From contig CAINED010000039.1 in assembly GCA_903847605.1 (NCBI GenBank), positions 1 to 64,000 of the forward strand: 64,000 nucleotides of DNA, read 5' to 3'. Numbering within the stretch: position 1 is the stretch's first letter; every line of letters starts with the position of its first letter. The position numbers and the translations under genes were made by a program. The notes beneath the pieces were generated by a model. That model was not told the DNA's origin. It searched no databases and saw only the letters and a program-made list of their open reading frames with translations. Source of the DNA: an uncultured Hyphomicrobiales bacterium. GTDB lineage: Bacteria; Pseudomonadota; Alphaproteobacteria; Rhizobiales; Beijerinckiaceae. Shown one piece after another: positions 34,399 through 43,905 of the stretch.

Positions 34399-35781
34399 TC
34401 AGAGCCTGCGCAGGCGCGGCTCGGCGTGCTTCTTCGACAATGCCAATGCAGTTACTGCCCAGACGAGCGCATCGAGACGATCGGGGGAGCGCGAACCCGG
34501 CATACCCTCGGGACCAAAAGCGCACATTTCGTCTTCGAGCTGGGGAAACGGGCGCGCATGTTTCACGCGGCCCTGCTCGTAGAGTTGCGCCACTGGCGCG
34601 GCGCGCAGATATTTTCCGCGCGTCGCGCGCACCTGCGTTACCGGGACATTCGGATCGGCTTCGCGGATCACGGCCTCCACCATTTCGCCGCCCTGGTTGA
34701 CCTCGGCGACAAGGCTGTCGGCCTGATATTTTTCATAGAGAGCTATCGCGGCGCGCGCCCATTTCTGCGGACGCGCCGCCGCAAGCGAGGCGTCTTCGAG
34801 CACATATACGAAGCCATCTGCGTCGATCCCTGCGGCAACGAGGCCGCAATTATCGGCGCGATGAGATGAGGACGCTGGCGGATCGATGGCGACCGCGATG
34901 CGCTTCAGGGGCGGCGTCACGTCGCAACGCGCCGCCTCGATCATGGCGCGCGACCAAAGCGCGTCGCTGCGTTCCTCGATGATCTGCCCGTCGATTTCCT
35001 GCCGGCCGAGCCTGGTTCCCGCATAGCGCGCAATCATACGCTCGAGAAATCCGGGCGCGAGGTTCTCGGCATTGCGCACGGTCGCCGCATGGGAAACTGC
35101 TACATGGGGATCGTCCATGAACTTGCGCAGCAGCGGAATGGGACGCGGCGTCGTCGTCACGAGCTGGCGCGGATGCGTTCCAAGGCGCAGGCCAAATTGC
35201 AGCATGTTGAAAGTTTCCTCTGCATGTCGCCATTTGGCGAATTCATCGAGCCACGCACATTCGAATTGCGGGCCACGCAGGCTTTCGGGATCCTCGGCGG
35301 AAAAGATTTGCGCCACGGCGCCATTCTTCCACTCAAGCCTGCGCCGCGAGGGCTGCCAGTCCGGTCTTTCAAAATTTTTGTGTACCGACAGGATTCCCGA
35401 AACACCCTCGACCATGACATCGCGTGCGTCGGCTGCCGTTTCCGCAATCAGTGCGATGCGGCCGACAGGCGCAGCTGAAAAATCAGGCTCGCCCAAGGCA
35501 AGGCCGCGCACCCATTCCGCGCCGGTGCGGGTTTTTCCCGCGCCCCGGCCGCCCATCACGAGCCATGTGGTCCAGGGTTGACCATTGCGCGCTGTTAAAG
35601 GTGGCCATTGATCCTCGCGCGCCTTGGCCGCCCACGTAGAAAGAAAGTAGTCAGCCAATCGGGGATCGATCAGATCGATCTTCCGGGTCGCTTTCTGCTG
35701 ACGATTGAATTCGAGCAAGAGTCGCCTCAAGCTCTTCGCGTAACCGGGCCAAGTCGCGGGGAGGGCGGGGTCCGTCGTCAT
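34399..35781 (-). CDS. GTA gp2: large terminase (packaging ATPase/nuclease)
   Basis: 460 residues from the ATG at 35781 (GAGGG site). Walker A is GGRGAGKTR, Walker B region is CAWLDEFAKW, and the RNase H-like nuclease has AVAIDPPASS and SPDRLDALVWAV. It packages random host DNA into GTA heads. This start overlaps gp1 by 131 bases; a TTG at 35658 giving an 8-base overlap is an alternative and would match the shorter N-terminus of relatives. Confidence 0.92.
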   Translation of the reverse strand: MTTDPALPATWPGYAKSLRRLLLEFNRQQKATRKIDLIDPRLADYFLSTWAAKAREDQWPPLTARNGQPWTTWLVMGGRGAGKTRTGAEWVRGLALGEPDFSAAPVGRIALIAETAADARDVMVEGVSGILSVHKNFERPDWQPSRRRLEWKNGAVAQIFSAEDPESLRGPQFECAWLDEFAKWRHAEETFNMLQFGLRLGTHPRQLVTTTPRPIPLLRKFMDDPHVAVSHAATVRNAENLAPGFLERMIARYAGTRLGRQEIDGQIIEERSDALWSRAMIEAARCDVTPPLKRIAVAIDPPASSSHRADNCGLVAAGIDADGFVYVLEDASLAAARPQKWARAAIALYEKYQADSLVAEVNQGGEMVEAVIREADPNVPVTQVRATRGKYLRAAPVAQLYEQGRVKHARPFPQLEDEMCAFGPEGMPGSRSPDRLDALVWAVTALALSKKHAEPRLRRL

Positions 35782-36226
35782 TATCGCCCTCGTTGCGTTT
35801 CGTTTCGTCCTGCCTGTCGTCGCGTTCGAGCTTGCGCAGTTCGGCAAGCGACTTCACCAGAGAAGCGAGCACGCGTGCATTGCGCTCCGCTGCTGCCGCC
35901 GTCGAAGAGCCGAGGCGGCGTTCGACGGCCGTCAATTCCTTGCGTACTGCCGTTTCAACGCGCCGCGCCAGAGACGGTATGTCGTCACAAGAATTTTCTT
36001 TCTCTTTCGATGTGGCCCTGTATTTCTTTTGCGCTTTTGCCGTCCTGCTCGAAACAGCAGGCGTAGCCTTTTCGCGTTCGGGCCAGCCCCAGATTTTTGC
36101 GTATTTGCGCGCGGTGGCGATGGAAGCCCCGAGTGCGGCGGCTACATCCTTCCAGGCTGCGCCCTGATCGTAGAGGCGACGCGCTTCTTCAACCGAATTC
36201 GCATCCGGCTCAAACTTTTCGAACAT
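35651..36226 (-). CDS. GTA gp1: helix-turn-helix small terminase-like protein
   Basis: 191 residues from the ATG at 36226. The N-terminal helix-turn-helix (EARRLYDQGAAWKDVAAALG, then ARKYAKIWGWPEREK) is followed by coiled-coil helices (VRKELTAVERRLGSS, VLASLVKSLAELRKLERDD) and a charged tail. The position at the head of the cluster and the architecture fit the RcGTA small terminase. It is the first gene after the promoter and terminator. Confidence 0.82.
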   Translation of the reverse strand: MFEKFEPDANSVEEARRLYDQGAAWKDVAAALGASIATARKYAKIWGWPEREKATPAVSSRTAKAQKKYRATSKEKENSCDDIPSLARRVETAVRKELTAVERRLGSSTAAAAERNARVLASLVKSLAELRKLERDDRQDETKRNEGDNDDGPRPPRDLARLREELEATLARIQSSAESDPEDRSDRSPIG

Positions 36227-36243
36227 GGGAGATCGCCGAAATG

Positions 36244-36276
36244 AAAAAGCCGGGAGCAGGTAGCTGGCTACCCGGC
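36244..36276 (-). terminator. Intrinsic terminator in the GTA leader, upstream of gp1
   Basis: On the minus strand GCCGGG (36276-36271) pairs with CCCGGC (36254-36249), followed by TTTTT (36248-36244). An inner palindrome GGTAGC-TG-GCTACC (36259-36272) can form as an alternative stem. It lies between the promoter and the gp1 start, so most transcripts should stop here unless RNA polymerase is modified. Confidence 0.7.
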
Positions 36277-36306
36277 GTTCCCGGCGCATTTGTGGAGTAT
36301 GCCCCG

Positions 36307-36335
36307 CTTATACGGGACCAGCGTCACGGTGTCAA
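36307..36335 (-). promoter_or_regulatory. Consensus sigma70-type promoter for the GTA cluster
   Basis: Minus strand: -35 TTGACA (36335-36330), a 17-base spacer, and -10 TATAAG (36312-36307). Transcription would begin near 36300 and run into gp1. The region upstream (36336-36400) is AT-rich, suitable for activator and IHF binding, although I do not see a perfect IHF consensus. Confidence 0.75.
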
Positions 36336-36425
36336 GGATTATTTTCCATTATTTAAGATTTTGTACCTGTATATCTTTTCGAACAACTTCTGTCACGCTC
36401 ATGGACAATTGCTTGCTTTTGAGCA

Positions 36426-37277
36426 ATGTTCCGCAGCGTCAAGAACAAAACAAATCGGACTATATCGTTGATATCCCTAGCAGCTCTCACGGTCCTCGAC
36501 GCGGGCCCCGCGCGTCAGACTCTAGCTGCGAAAGCTGCTGGCTTCGATGCGGTCGGCCTTCGCCTGCAGCCACTCCTTGCGACCGATCCGGTCATTGCTG
36601 GCAACGATGCCGCCATCGAAGAACTGCTGGAGGCTTTGCGCAACACGGGTCTCAAGGTCACGGAGATCGGCGTTTTTCCAATCAAGCCGGGCATGGATAT
36701 CGAGGCGCTTTCTCCGGTTCTCAGCCTCAGTCACAAGATCGGCGCGGGATATGTCACATGCCCGGTCGAAGATGTGGATCGCAGGCGCAGCATCGACACT
36801 TTCGCGCGTCTTTGCGATCTCGCGGAGACCTGCGGGCTGGAAGCTCTCATCGAATTCAATCCATACAGCGCGTGCCGGACTCTCAAGGAAGCCCTGGCCA
36901 TCGTCGAGGAGAGCGGCCGCGACAATGCAAAGCTGCTGATCGACGTGCTGCATCTCTCCCGTTCCGGCGGCAAACCATCCGATCTGCTGACACTCGATCC
37001 CAAACTGATCGCTCTGGTCCATCTTTGCGATGCGCCGCCGCCGCCTTCAAAATCTCTGAGCGAAGAAGAGTTGCGCCGCGAGTCACGCACCGCGCGCCTT
37101 TATCCCGGCGAGGGTCAACTCTGGCTCGATGAATTGCTCGACGTCCTCTCTGCGGACGTGCCGCTCAGCGTCGAAGCGCCGTCGGCTGCCCATGCGCATC
37201 TGTCCGTCGAGGATCGCGCGCGTCATGCCTTTGAGGCGACCCGCAAGCTGCTGCGACGCCACGGCCGCATGATCTGA
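36426..37277 (+). CDS. Sugar phosphate isomerase/epimerase-like TIM-barrel protein
   Basis: 283 residues in the AP-endonuclease-2/xylose-isomerase-like TIM barrel superfamily: AALTVLDAGPARQTLAAKAAG at the N-terminus, GLEALIEFNPYSACRTL, KLLIDVLHLSRSGG, LVHLCDAPP and YPGEGQL. These carry the usual metal-binding Glu, Asp and His positions. The ATG at 36426 is used; a TTG at 36468 would give the more typical start of relatives. It is transcribed divergently from the GTA cluster. The exact substrate is unknown. Confidence 0.8.
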   Translation: MFRSVKNKTNRTISLISLAALTVLDAGPARQTLAAKAAGFDAVGLRLQPLLATDPVIAGNDAAIEELLEALRNTGLKVTEIGVFPIKPGMDIEALSPVLSLSHKIGAGYVTCPVEDVDRRRSIDTFARLCDLAETCGLEALIEFNPYSACRTLKEALAIVEESGRDNAKLLIDVLHLSRSGGKPSDLLTLDPKLIALVHLCDAPPPPSKSLSEEELRRESRTARLYPGEGQLWLDELLDVLSADVPLSVEAPSAAHAHLSVEDRARHAFEATRKLLRRHGRMI

Positions 37278-37382
37278 TCTGCTGCGTCCCCGATTGAATC
37301 CCTGCACGCAGGCTGTCATCCTGTCGCGATGCGGCGCCGACAAAGTGCGCGCCGAAAATGCAGAAATCAGGGGGAGACACCA

Positions 37383-37922
37383 ATGAGTCAGGACTTCGAA
37401 TTGCGCCGCGTCGTCACGACCGTCGACAAGGACGGTAAGGCAGTCGTTCTTTTCGACGGCGAGAACCCGCACAAGGAAGTGCGCCCGCTGCGCGGCAATG
37501 TTTCGCGCGCATTGTGGTCGACTGCCAGCGCGCCCGCCAAGATGCAGGGCGAAATCGACCGCGCGGCCGGCGTGAAAATGACTTCGCCCGCAAATGGCGG
37601 AACGGTGTTTCGCATCATCGATTATCCGCCGACAAAGCCGGAGCAGGAAAAGATCGACGTCAATGCACGCATGCATGAACTCAAGGAAGAGCCGCCGATC
37701 AAGGGCCTGCCGCCGCGTCATCCCTTCATGCACCGCACGCGCAGCGTCGATTACGCGATCGTGCTGTCGGGCGAAATCGACATGCTGCTCGACGATTCCG
37801 AAGTGCATCTGAAAGCCGGCGATGTTCTCATACAACAGGGCACCAACCACGCCTGGGTCAATCGCGGTACGGAGATCTGCCGCATCGCCTTTGTCCTCGT
37901 GGATGCCGTCGCGCCGGAATGA
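37383..37922 (+). CDS. Cupin-domain protein
   Basis: 179 residues from the ATG at 37383 with a GGGGAG site. The C-terminal cupin shows TRSVDYAIVLSGEIDMLLD and LKAGDVLIQQGTNHAWVNRG, a single beta-barrel domain with a metal-type His. The N-terminal 90 residues contain RRVVTTVDKDGKAVVLFDGE. It lies 105 bases after the isomerase-like gene on the same strand, so the two may act on related small molecules. Confidence 0.85.
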   Translation: MSQDFELRRVVTTVDKDGKAVVLFDGENPHKEVRPLRGNVSRALWSTASAPAKMQGEIDRAAGVKMTSPANGGTVFRIIDYPPTKPEQEKIDVNARMHELKEEPPIKGLPPRHPFMHRTRSVDYAIVLSGEIDMLLDDSEVHLKAGDVLIQQGTNHAWVNRGTEICRIAFVLVDAVAPE

Positions 37923-38001
37923 CCCCTGCGCCGCTATGCTGCGGGACAGCGGATCGGCGATTCTGTAAGGTGCGAAGAGTCGATCCGGGATCTTCCTTCA
38001 G

Positions 38002-38697
38002 ATGAGCACAGCCGGGCGCAGTCTCGAAGCGCTGAAAATGCTGCCGTTTTTCGCCACCTTGCGGGCGGACACGTTCGAACGGCTGGCCTCTGCCGTACGC
38101 ATCGAACGCTTTCGCAAGGGCGACACGCTGTTCCGGCAGGGCGAAAAGGCGGCCTCGATTTTCGTGGTCATCGAGGGGTTTCTCAAACTTTCGCGCGTCT
38201 CGCCGCAGGGCGAGGAAACGCTGATCCGCATATTCGGCCGCGGAGAAACGGTGGCCGAATCCGTGGCGGTACTGGGCGACGATCACACGACGACGGCGGA
38301 AGCGACCGGACCTGTCACGGTCGCGCGCCTGCCCGCCTCGGTCGTTGCGCAGGTGGCGCGGGAAGCGCCCGAATTGTCGCTCGCCATCCTCACAGAAGCC
38401 TCGGCGAAGATCTGGGCGCTGATGGACGAGATCGAAACTCTGAAGGCGCAGACCGCCGATCAGCGCGTGCTGCGGTTCCTGATCTCCCTGTGCGGTTCCT
38501 CGCCGGGCCCGCTGACCGCGCGCCTGCCCTATACCAAAGGCGACATCGCAGCTTATCTCGGCCTCAAGCAGGAAACGCTGTCGCGCTCCTTTGCGCGGCT
38601 CAAGGGCGTTGGCGTCGATATAGATGGACGCGATGCGCACATCACGGATGTCGCCGGGTTGAAGGCCGAAGTCGAACGCCTCAACCGCATCGTTTGA
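38002..38697 (+). CDS. Crp/Fnr-family transcriptional regulator
   Basis: 231 residues: an N-terminal cyclic-nucleotide-binding fold (about 10-125; KGDTLFRQGEKAASIFVVIEG), a dimerisation helix (about 130-150) and a C-terminal winged helix with YTKGDIAAYLGLKQETLSRSFARLK. There is no Fnr-type N-terminal Cys cluster, so it is not an oxygen sensor of the classic kind. Effector unknown. Confidence 0.9.
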   Translation: MSTAGRSLEALKMLPFFATLRADTFERLASAVRIERFRKGDTLFRQGEKAASIFVVIEGFLKLSRVSPQGEETLIRIFGRGETVAESVAVLGDDHTTTAEATGPVTVARLPASVVAQVAREAPELSLAILTEASAKIWALMDEIETLKAQTADQRVLRFLISLCGSSPGPLTARLPYTKGDIAAYLGLKQETLSRSFARLKGVGVDIDGRDAHITDVAGLKAEVERLNRIV

Positions 38698-38701
38698 AAG
38701 C

Positions 38702-39265
38702 TCACTCGGGCTTGCGGCCCTTCCCCTTTGGCGCATTGCCGGGCCAGCGCACGATGCGCGAGGGATAATCGTCAAAGGGCAGATCGTCCTCGAAGGCGCC
38801 GACGCGGCCCTTACAGGAAATGCCGGCAGTATGAACCGTCTGGCGCGACCCCGAGACGAGATAGTGCCACCATTCGAGATCGCGGCCCTCGGCGCGCAGG
38901 CGATAGGCGCAGGTTGGCGGCAGCCACGCGATCTTGCGGACATTGGCCATGCTGAGGCTCACGCAATCGGGAACCGACTTGCGGCGATTCTTGTAATCCT
39001 TGCACTGGCAGGTGCCCGCATCGAACAGCTTGCAGGCGATATCGGTAAAATAAATCCTGCCGTTGTCCTCGTCCTCAAGCTTCACGAGACAGCAACGGCC
39101 GCAGCCGTCGCAAAGCGCTTCCCACTCGGGTTTCGTGAGTTCCTCGAGCGGCTTGCGCCAGAAGTCTTGATCGAGCGCCTTGTCCTTGGGAGAGGCCTTG
39201 CTTGCGGCAACGCTCTTGGCCGGCTCAACCGCACTTCCTGTCTTCGCCCGCGTGTCGCGCGCCAT
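38702..39265 (-). CDS. YcgN/UPF0260 cysteine-cluster protein
   Basis: 187 residues. After a basic Ala/Lys-rich N-terminus, the UPF0260 core begins [20 protein letters not shown] and holds many conserved Cys ([30 protein letters not shown]). It probably binds a metal or iron-sulfur cluster; the function is unknown in the family. Converges on the Crp/Fnr gene four bases away. Confidence 0.9.
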   Translation of the reverse strand: MARDTRAKTGSAVEPAKSVAASKASPKDKALDQDFWRKPLEELTKPEWEALCDGCGRCCLVKLEDEDNGRIYFTDIACKLFDAGTCQCKDYKNRRKSVPDCVSLSMANVRKIAWLPPTCAYRLRAEGRDLEWWHYLVSGSRQTVHTAGISCKGRVGAFEDDLPFDDYPSRIVRWPGNAPKGKGRKPE

Positions 39266-39432
39266 TCGCTGCCTTTCTGGCCTGCCCGGAGTGCCGATCC
39301 ATCGTTTTCGGGCGGCATGAGTTCGCGCCTATACGCGCTGCCGGCGACGCGTCGTCAAGGGGCCGCAATCTGTGATAATAGCTTTCGCACCCCGGCTGAC
39401 TTGGCCGGAGGCGCGCCGGAGGCGGTTGAAAG

Positions 39433-41655
39433 GTGCTCGAGGAATTCGGCAATTCCAGGCTGGCGCGGCGCGGCAAAAGGCTGGCGCTGGCTTTTGACGC
39501 CTGGGTGAATTCCAGTCTCTACGAGAGCGGCCAGCGGGCGCGCGAGCGCTATTCCAGCTTTTCCGCATTCATGGACCGCTTTCACGTCAGCGGCTTTTCC
39601 AAGCTCGGCGTGGAACTCGCGTGTGAAGCCCTGACCATCGGCTTCTTTGGCTCCATGCTGATGCTGGCGCTGGCGATCCCCGCCTTCCGGGAAACCTCCG
39701 AAGACTGGCTCAAGAGGCAGGATCTCGCGGTCACCTTCCTTGATCGCTACGGACAGGAAGTTGGGCGGCGCGGCATCCGGCACGACGATTCGCTCAAGCT
39801 CGAGGACGTGCCGGACGTCTTGCTGCAGGCCGTGCTCGCGACAGAGGATCGCCGCTTCTGGACCCATTGGGGCGTCGACCCCATCGGCACGATGCGCGCG
39901 CTCAACGCCAATGCGCGCGCCTCCGGCGTCGTGCAGGGCGGCTCGACACTGACGCAACAGCTTGCGAAGAATCTCTTCCTCAACAACGAGCGCACCATCG
40001 AGCGCAAGGTGAAGGAAGCCTTCCTCGCGCTCTGGCTCGAATTCCATCTCACCAAGAAGGAAATCCTGAAGCTCTATCTCGACCGCGCCTATATGGGCGG
40101 CGGCAATTTCGGCGTTCAGGCGTCAGCTCAATTCTATTTCGGCAAATCCGTTCGCGACATCACGCTCGCGGAAGCCGCGATGCTTGCAGGTCTCTTCAAG
40201 GCGCCCACCCGCTATGCGCCTCATATCAATCTGCCGGCAGCAAGGGCGCGCGCCAACGACGTGTTGCAGAACATGGTCGAGGCCGGATTCATGACCGAGG
40301 GACAAATCAACATTGCCCGCCGCAATCCGGCGCGACCCATCGACCGTGAAGATGAATCCACGCCCGACTGGTATCTCGACTGGGCCTTCGAAGAGACAAA
40401 GAAGCTAGCGAGCGCCGGGAAGCTCGGCAACAATCGCGTTCTCGTCGTGCGCACCGCGCTCGACAACAATATCCAGAAGCGTGCGCAGAGCGCCATCGAG
40501 GACAATCTTCGCACATACGGAAAACAATATCGTGCGTCGCAGGCCGCGACCGTGGTGATGGAAGTCGATGGCGCAGTGCGTGCCATCGTCGGCGGGCGCG
40601 ACTACGGCGAGAGCCAGTTCAATCGCGCAACGGATGCACTGCGGCAGCCCGGCTCATCCTTCAAATCCTATGTCTATGCGGCTGCGATCCTCTCGGGCCG
40701 GTTCAAGCCCACGACGATGGTCGTGGATTCGCCGATCTGCCTCGGCAACTGGTGTCCGCGCAACTATGGCGGTTCGTTCGCGGGCCGCGTGCCGCTGAAC
40801 GTCGCGCTGGCGCGTTCGCTCAACACGGTGGCCGTAAAGCTTTCGGTCGATATCGGCGACGGGCGCGGACAATGGGACAAGGCGAAATCGGGCCGCGCCA
40901 AGATCGTCGATCTCGCCAAGCGTATGGGCCTGACGACACCGCTGAACGACACGGTGTCATTGCCCATCGGCGCCGGCGAAGTGAAGGTGATCGACCAGAC
41001 CGCCGCCTATGCCGTCTTCGCGAACGGCGGCTATAGCGCGCCGCCTTTCGCCGCCATCGAAATTCGCAACAGCGCGGGCGAGACAATCTATCGGCGCGAA
41101 ACGGACGGGCCGAAGCGCGAGGAAGTTTTACCAAAGCATGTCGTCGCCGACATGGTCGGCATGATGACTGGCGTTGTGAATGCGGGCACGGCGCGGCGCG
41201 CGATACTTCCGGGGATCCCGACTGCCGGCAAAACCGGCACCACCAATGCTTCGCGCGATGCATGGTTCGTCGGCTATTCCGGCAATTACGTCGCGGCGGT
41301 CTGGTATGGCAACGACGATTACAGGCCGACCAACAACATGACCGGCGGCACGATTCCGGCGCAGACATGGTTCGACATCATGTCCTATGCGCATCAGGGC
41401 ATCGAATTGAAGCCGCTGTTCGGCGCGGCCTCCGCGCCCGATCCGGTCGCCGCCAATGCGGGGTTGACGGCCAACGCCGCTGCCAAGGGCCTGAGCGCGC
41501 CGCAGCGGCCGACGACTTTATCGGTAAAGACGATTTCCGTGCTCGGCCGAATCGAAAGCCTGTTGCGCGATGCGGCGGAACGCCAGACGCGGGCGGATGC
41601 GGATGTGACGCCGCAAACACGCACCGCCGTCACGAACTTCCCGGCAGCGCAGTGA
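39433..41655 (+). CDS. Penicillin-binding protein 1A family: glycosyltransferase/transpeptidase
   Basis: 740 residues with a GTG start at 39433. There is a membrane helix near 70-90. The GT51 glycosyltransferase contains ATEDRRFWTHWGVDP (catalytic Glu), GGSTLTQQLAKNLF and KKEILKLYLDRAYMGGG. The transpeptidase shows SxxK (GSSFKSYV), SLN (ARSLNTVA) and KTGT (GKTGTTNASRD). It polymerises and cross-links peptidoglycan in the periplasm. Confidence 0.94.
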   Translation: MLEEFGNSRLARRGKRLALAFDAWVNSSLYESGQRARERYSSFSAFMDRFHVSGFSKLGVELACEALTIGFFGSMLMLALAIPAFRETSEDWLKRQDLAVTFLDRYGQEVGRRGIRHDDSLKLEDVPDVLLQAVLATEDRRFWTHWGVDPIGTMRALNANARASGVVQGGSTLTQQLAKNLFLNNERTIERKVKEAFLALWLEFHLTKKEILKLYLDRAYMGGGNFGVQASAQFYFGKSVRDITLAEAAMLAGLFKAPTRYAPHINLPAARARANDVLQNMVEAGFMTEGQINIARRNPARPIDREDESTPDWYLDWAFEETKKLASAGKLGNNRVLVVRTALDNNIQKRAQSAIEDNLRTYGKQYRASQAATVVMEVDGAVRAIVGGRDYGESQFNRATDALRQPGSSFKSYVYAAAILSGRFKPTTMVVDSPICLGNWCPRNYGGSFAGRVPLNVALARSLNTVAVKLSVDIGDGRGQWDKAKSGRAKIVDLAKRMGLTTPLNDTVSLPIGAGEVKVIDQTAAYAVFANGGYSAPPFAAIEIRNSAGETIYRRETDGPKREEVLPKHVVADMVGMMTGVVNAGTARRAILPGIPTAGKTGTTNASRDAWFVGYSGNYVAAVWYGNDDYRPTNNMTGGTIPAQTWFDIMSYAHQGIELKPLFGAASAPDPVAANAGLTANAAAKGLSAPQRPTTLSVKTISVLGRIESLLRDAAERQTRADADVTPQTRTAVTNFPAAQ

Positions 41656-41661
41656 ACATGC

Positions 41662-42717
41662 TCAATCCGTGGCGACTGTCGCCAGCGTCTGGTAGTGATG
41701 CTTGCCTGTTCGCGAAGGAAAGCCGCCGCGCACCACGCCGCCGCGCTGATCGCAATAAATCGCGCCCATGAGCGGCGATAGATCGCGGGAATTCGGCACG
41801 GACAGCCACATGCGCAGAAGATGCCGCTTGCGATCTTCTTCCGGATGATCCTCGAAGGATGTGCGCGAATGCAGCATCACGTGGTTGTTGAGAAGCTGCA
41901 TGTCGCCGGGTTCGAACATCATCGAGAACTTGAATTCGTCGCTCGACGCGAGCTTGTCGAAAAGGGCCATCGCCTCGAGCTGCTTTTCACTCAGACGGGG
42001 CGCGTCTGCGAAGCGCTGCGAGTTCAACACCTGCATGCGAATGTAGCGGCAGGACAGTTTGCCATTGTGAAACGAAAACAGGGGCTGGAGATACCAGGGC
42101 TTTTCGCCCGGCACCTCCTGCCTGTTCCAGCTCCACGGAAAAGGTTCGTAGAGAACTTCCAGCAGATCGGGGCGCTGGCGCGCGATCTCGTTATGCACCG
42201 CAGTCGAACTCGCGATGATGCTGAGCCCGTCTGATTTTGCCACGCGCAATACGAGCAGCCCCACCACGTCGCAGGAATCGGTGTGATAGGAGAGCTGCTG
42301 CCGGCTTTTGTACCCGCGGCCATCAGGCGCGGTGATATCCGAACCGAAGTCGCGCACGTCGCCAAGAAGATCGCCGTCTTTGCTCTGCGAAACCGCGGTG
42401 CCGAGATGCTTGCCGAGGCCCCAATACATCAGGCGCGCATCGTCCTTGCTGAGCCCTTCCATCGGCAGGCCCCGCAACACCATCAGGCCCGCGCCGTTTT
42501 CGAGACAGTCGAGCGCGTCGGCGAGCACCTTGCCGAAACGCGGCAAGGGAAAGTTGTCGCGGCTGATCGTGTCGAAATTGACGCCGCGCGATTGCGCCGC
42601 CTTCAGCGACGCGCGGATTTCATCGGCCTCCACGTCCGTAACGCGATGAATCCAGTCGTTACGCTTGAGCATATCCGGGCCGCGCCAGTCGGCCTTGCTC
42701 TCGACGATCGTGTGCAT
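41662..42717 (-). CDS. TauD/TfdA-family Fe(II)/2-oxoglutarate-dependent dioxygenase
   Basis: 351 residues. The iron-binding HxD is in SYHTDSCDVVG near residue 144, with the distal His in NNHVMLHSRTSFEDH and the 2-oxoglutarate Arg in RHLLRMWLS. The substrate is unknown. It starts 30 bases after the VOC-family gene on the same strand, so they are probably co-transcribed. Tail to tail with the PBP gene. Confidence 0.88.
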   Translation of the reverse strand: MHTIVESKADWRGPDMLKRNDWIHRVTDVEADEIRASLKAAQSRGVNFDTISRDNFPLPRFGKVLADALDCLENGAGLMVLRGLPMEGLSKDDARLMYWGLGKHLGTAVSQSKDGDLLGDVRDFGSDITAPDGRGYKSRQQLSYHTDSCDVVGLLVLRVAKSDGLSIIASSTAVHNEIARQRPDLLEVLYEPFPWSWNRQEVPGEKPWYLQPLFSFHNGKLSCRYIRMQVLNSQRFADAPRLSEKQLEAMALFDKLASSDEFKFSMMFEPGDMQLLNNHVMLHSRTSFEDHPEEDRKRHLLRMWLSVPNSRDLSPLMGAIYCDQRGGVVRGGFPSRTGKHHYQTLATVATD

Positions 42718-42747
42718 TTTTGACTCCCGCAGTCGCTGAGCAGGGGA

Positions 42748-43149
42748 CTATTCGCCCTCGCGAACCGGGCCGCGTTTCAGATCGATGATCTCGAGCACGT
42801 TCCTGTCGGGATCGTGGAAATAGGCGCTGCGCCCCTGAAAGGTGCCGCTGCCCCTGTCCTCTTCCTTGAAGATGCGCACGCCCTTTTCCGCCAAGAAATT
42901 TTTGGCCCGGTCGTATTCGTCCGAGGAAACCCGGAAGGCGGTGTGGATGTCGTGCTTGTCGTCCTTGTTGGGATCGATCGGATTTTCCGAATGGGTCAGC
43001 ACGAAGCTAGTGCCGTGCGCGTTCAGGAACACCATGTGGTTGTTGCGGCGCAATTTGTCGAAGCCGAGTATCTCCGTGTAGAATTTTTCGGAACGGTCGA
43101 GATCCTTCACCGGAATGGTGAAATGCACGAAGCCCTCGGTTCTGATCAT
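42748..43149 (-). CDS. VOC-family (glyoxalase/bleomycin-resistance fold) protein
   Basis: 133 residues from the ATG at 43149 with a GGGAG site; the frame is open much further upstream but without coding character. VHFTIPVKDLDRSEKFYTEI and AYFHDPDRNVLEIIDLKRGP give the paired beta-alpha-beta-beta-beta modules with metal His and Glu positions. Possibly a lyase or dioxygenase acting with the adjacent TauD-like enzyme. Ends in TAG, in frame with the TauD start 10 codons later. Confidence 0.88.
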   Translation of the reverse strand: MIRTEGFVHFTIPVKDLDRSEKFYTEILGFDKLRRNNHMVFLNAHGTSFVLTHSENPIDPNKDDKHDIHTAFRVSSDEYDRAKNFLAEKGVRIFKEEDRGSGTFQGRSAYFHDPDRNVLEIIDLKRGPVREGE

Positions 43150-43326
43150 GGCGCTGTCTCCCGTGTTCGCCGGGCGTGTTGCGCCCTTTCGATTCAATCT
43201 ATTCCGTGGGGCAGCCGCTTGGCAATTCGCGTGCGCCGAACATTGTGCGCCATTGAGCCGGCCCTCCCCTTGCGATAGTTTCGCGCCTCGCATTCGCGAT
43301 GGCATCTCAAGGGCGTTGGCGGGCAT

Positions 43327-43905
43327 TTGGCGGGCATTCTCAAGACAATCGTCGTTGTGACGCTGGGCGTGTCGCTTGGCCTCCTGTCGACATGGCTCGC
43401 CGTCGAGCGCGGACACGGATTCGGCGCCGTGAATGCCGGCGTCTGGATGTCGTGGCCGAAAACGGGCAGCAGCGATGCCGACCCCTATGCTCGCGCCGTT
43501 GTCGCCCGCACCGGCGAGGTCCCTCTCGGCGTCGCCGAAGGATTGAGTTTTCTGGCGCGCACCGACGAGAACGGCGACGCGCTGACCGGGCGTTGCGACT
43601 ATAGCGTGCGCTCGCCCGTGCCGACCGGGCGTTTCTGGACACTGACTCCCTTGACGCTCGATGGCGGGCGATTCTCGCCGGCCGGCGAGCGCAGCGGCAT
43701 CACGTCGGGCGAAATCGTGCGCCGCGCCGATGGAACCTTCGAGATATTGCTTTCGCGCGGCGTACGCCCCGGCAACTGGCTGCCGCTCGCCCGCGCCGAA
43801 CCGTTTCAACTGATGCTGCGCGTCTACGATACGCAGGTCAGTTCGACGGCGACCGCGGTCGATGCGCGCGTGATGCCCCGAATCGTCAGGGGCGAATGCG
43901 CATGA
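43327..43905 (+). CDS. DUF1214 membrane-anchored protein
   Basis: 192 residues with a probable TTG start. There is an N-terminal helix (VVVTLGVSLGLLSTWLAV), then a soluble domain with DPYARAVVARTGEVPLG and GRCDYSVRSPVPTGRFWTLT, typical of DUF1214. Its stop overlaps the start of the DUF1254 gene (ATGA). The two are a common Hyphomicrobiales pair of unknown function. Confidence 0.85.
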   Translation: MAGILKTIVVVTLGVSLGLLSTWLAVERGHGFGAVNAGVWMSWPKTGSSDADPYARAVVARTGEVPLGVAEGLSFLARTDENGDALTGRCDYSVRSPVPTGRFWTLTPLTLDGGRFSPAGERSGITSGEIVRRADGTFEILLSRGVRPGNWLPLARAEPFQLMLRVYDTQVSSTATAVDARVMPRIVRGECA

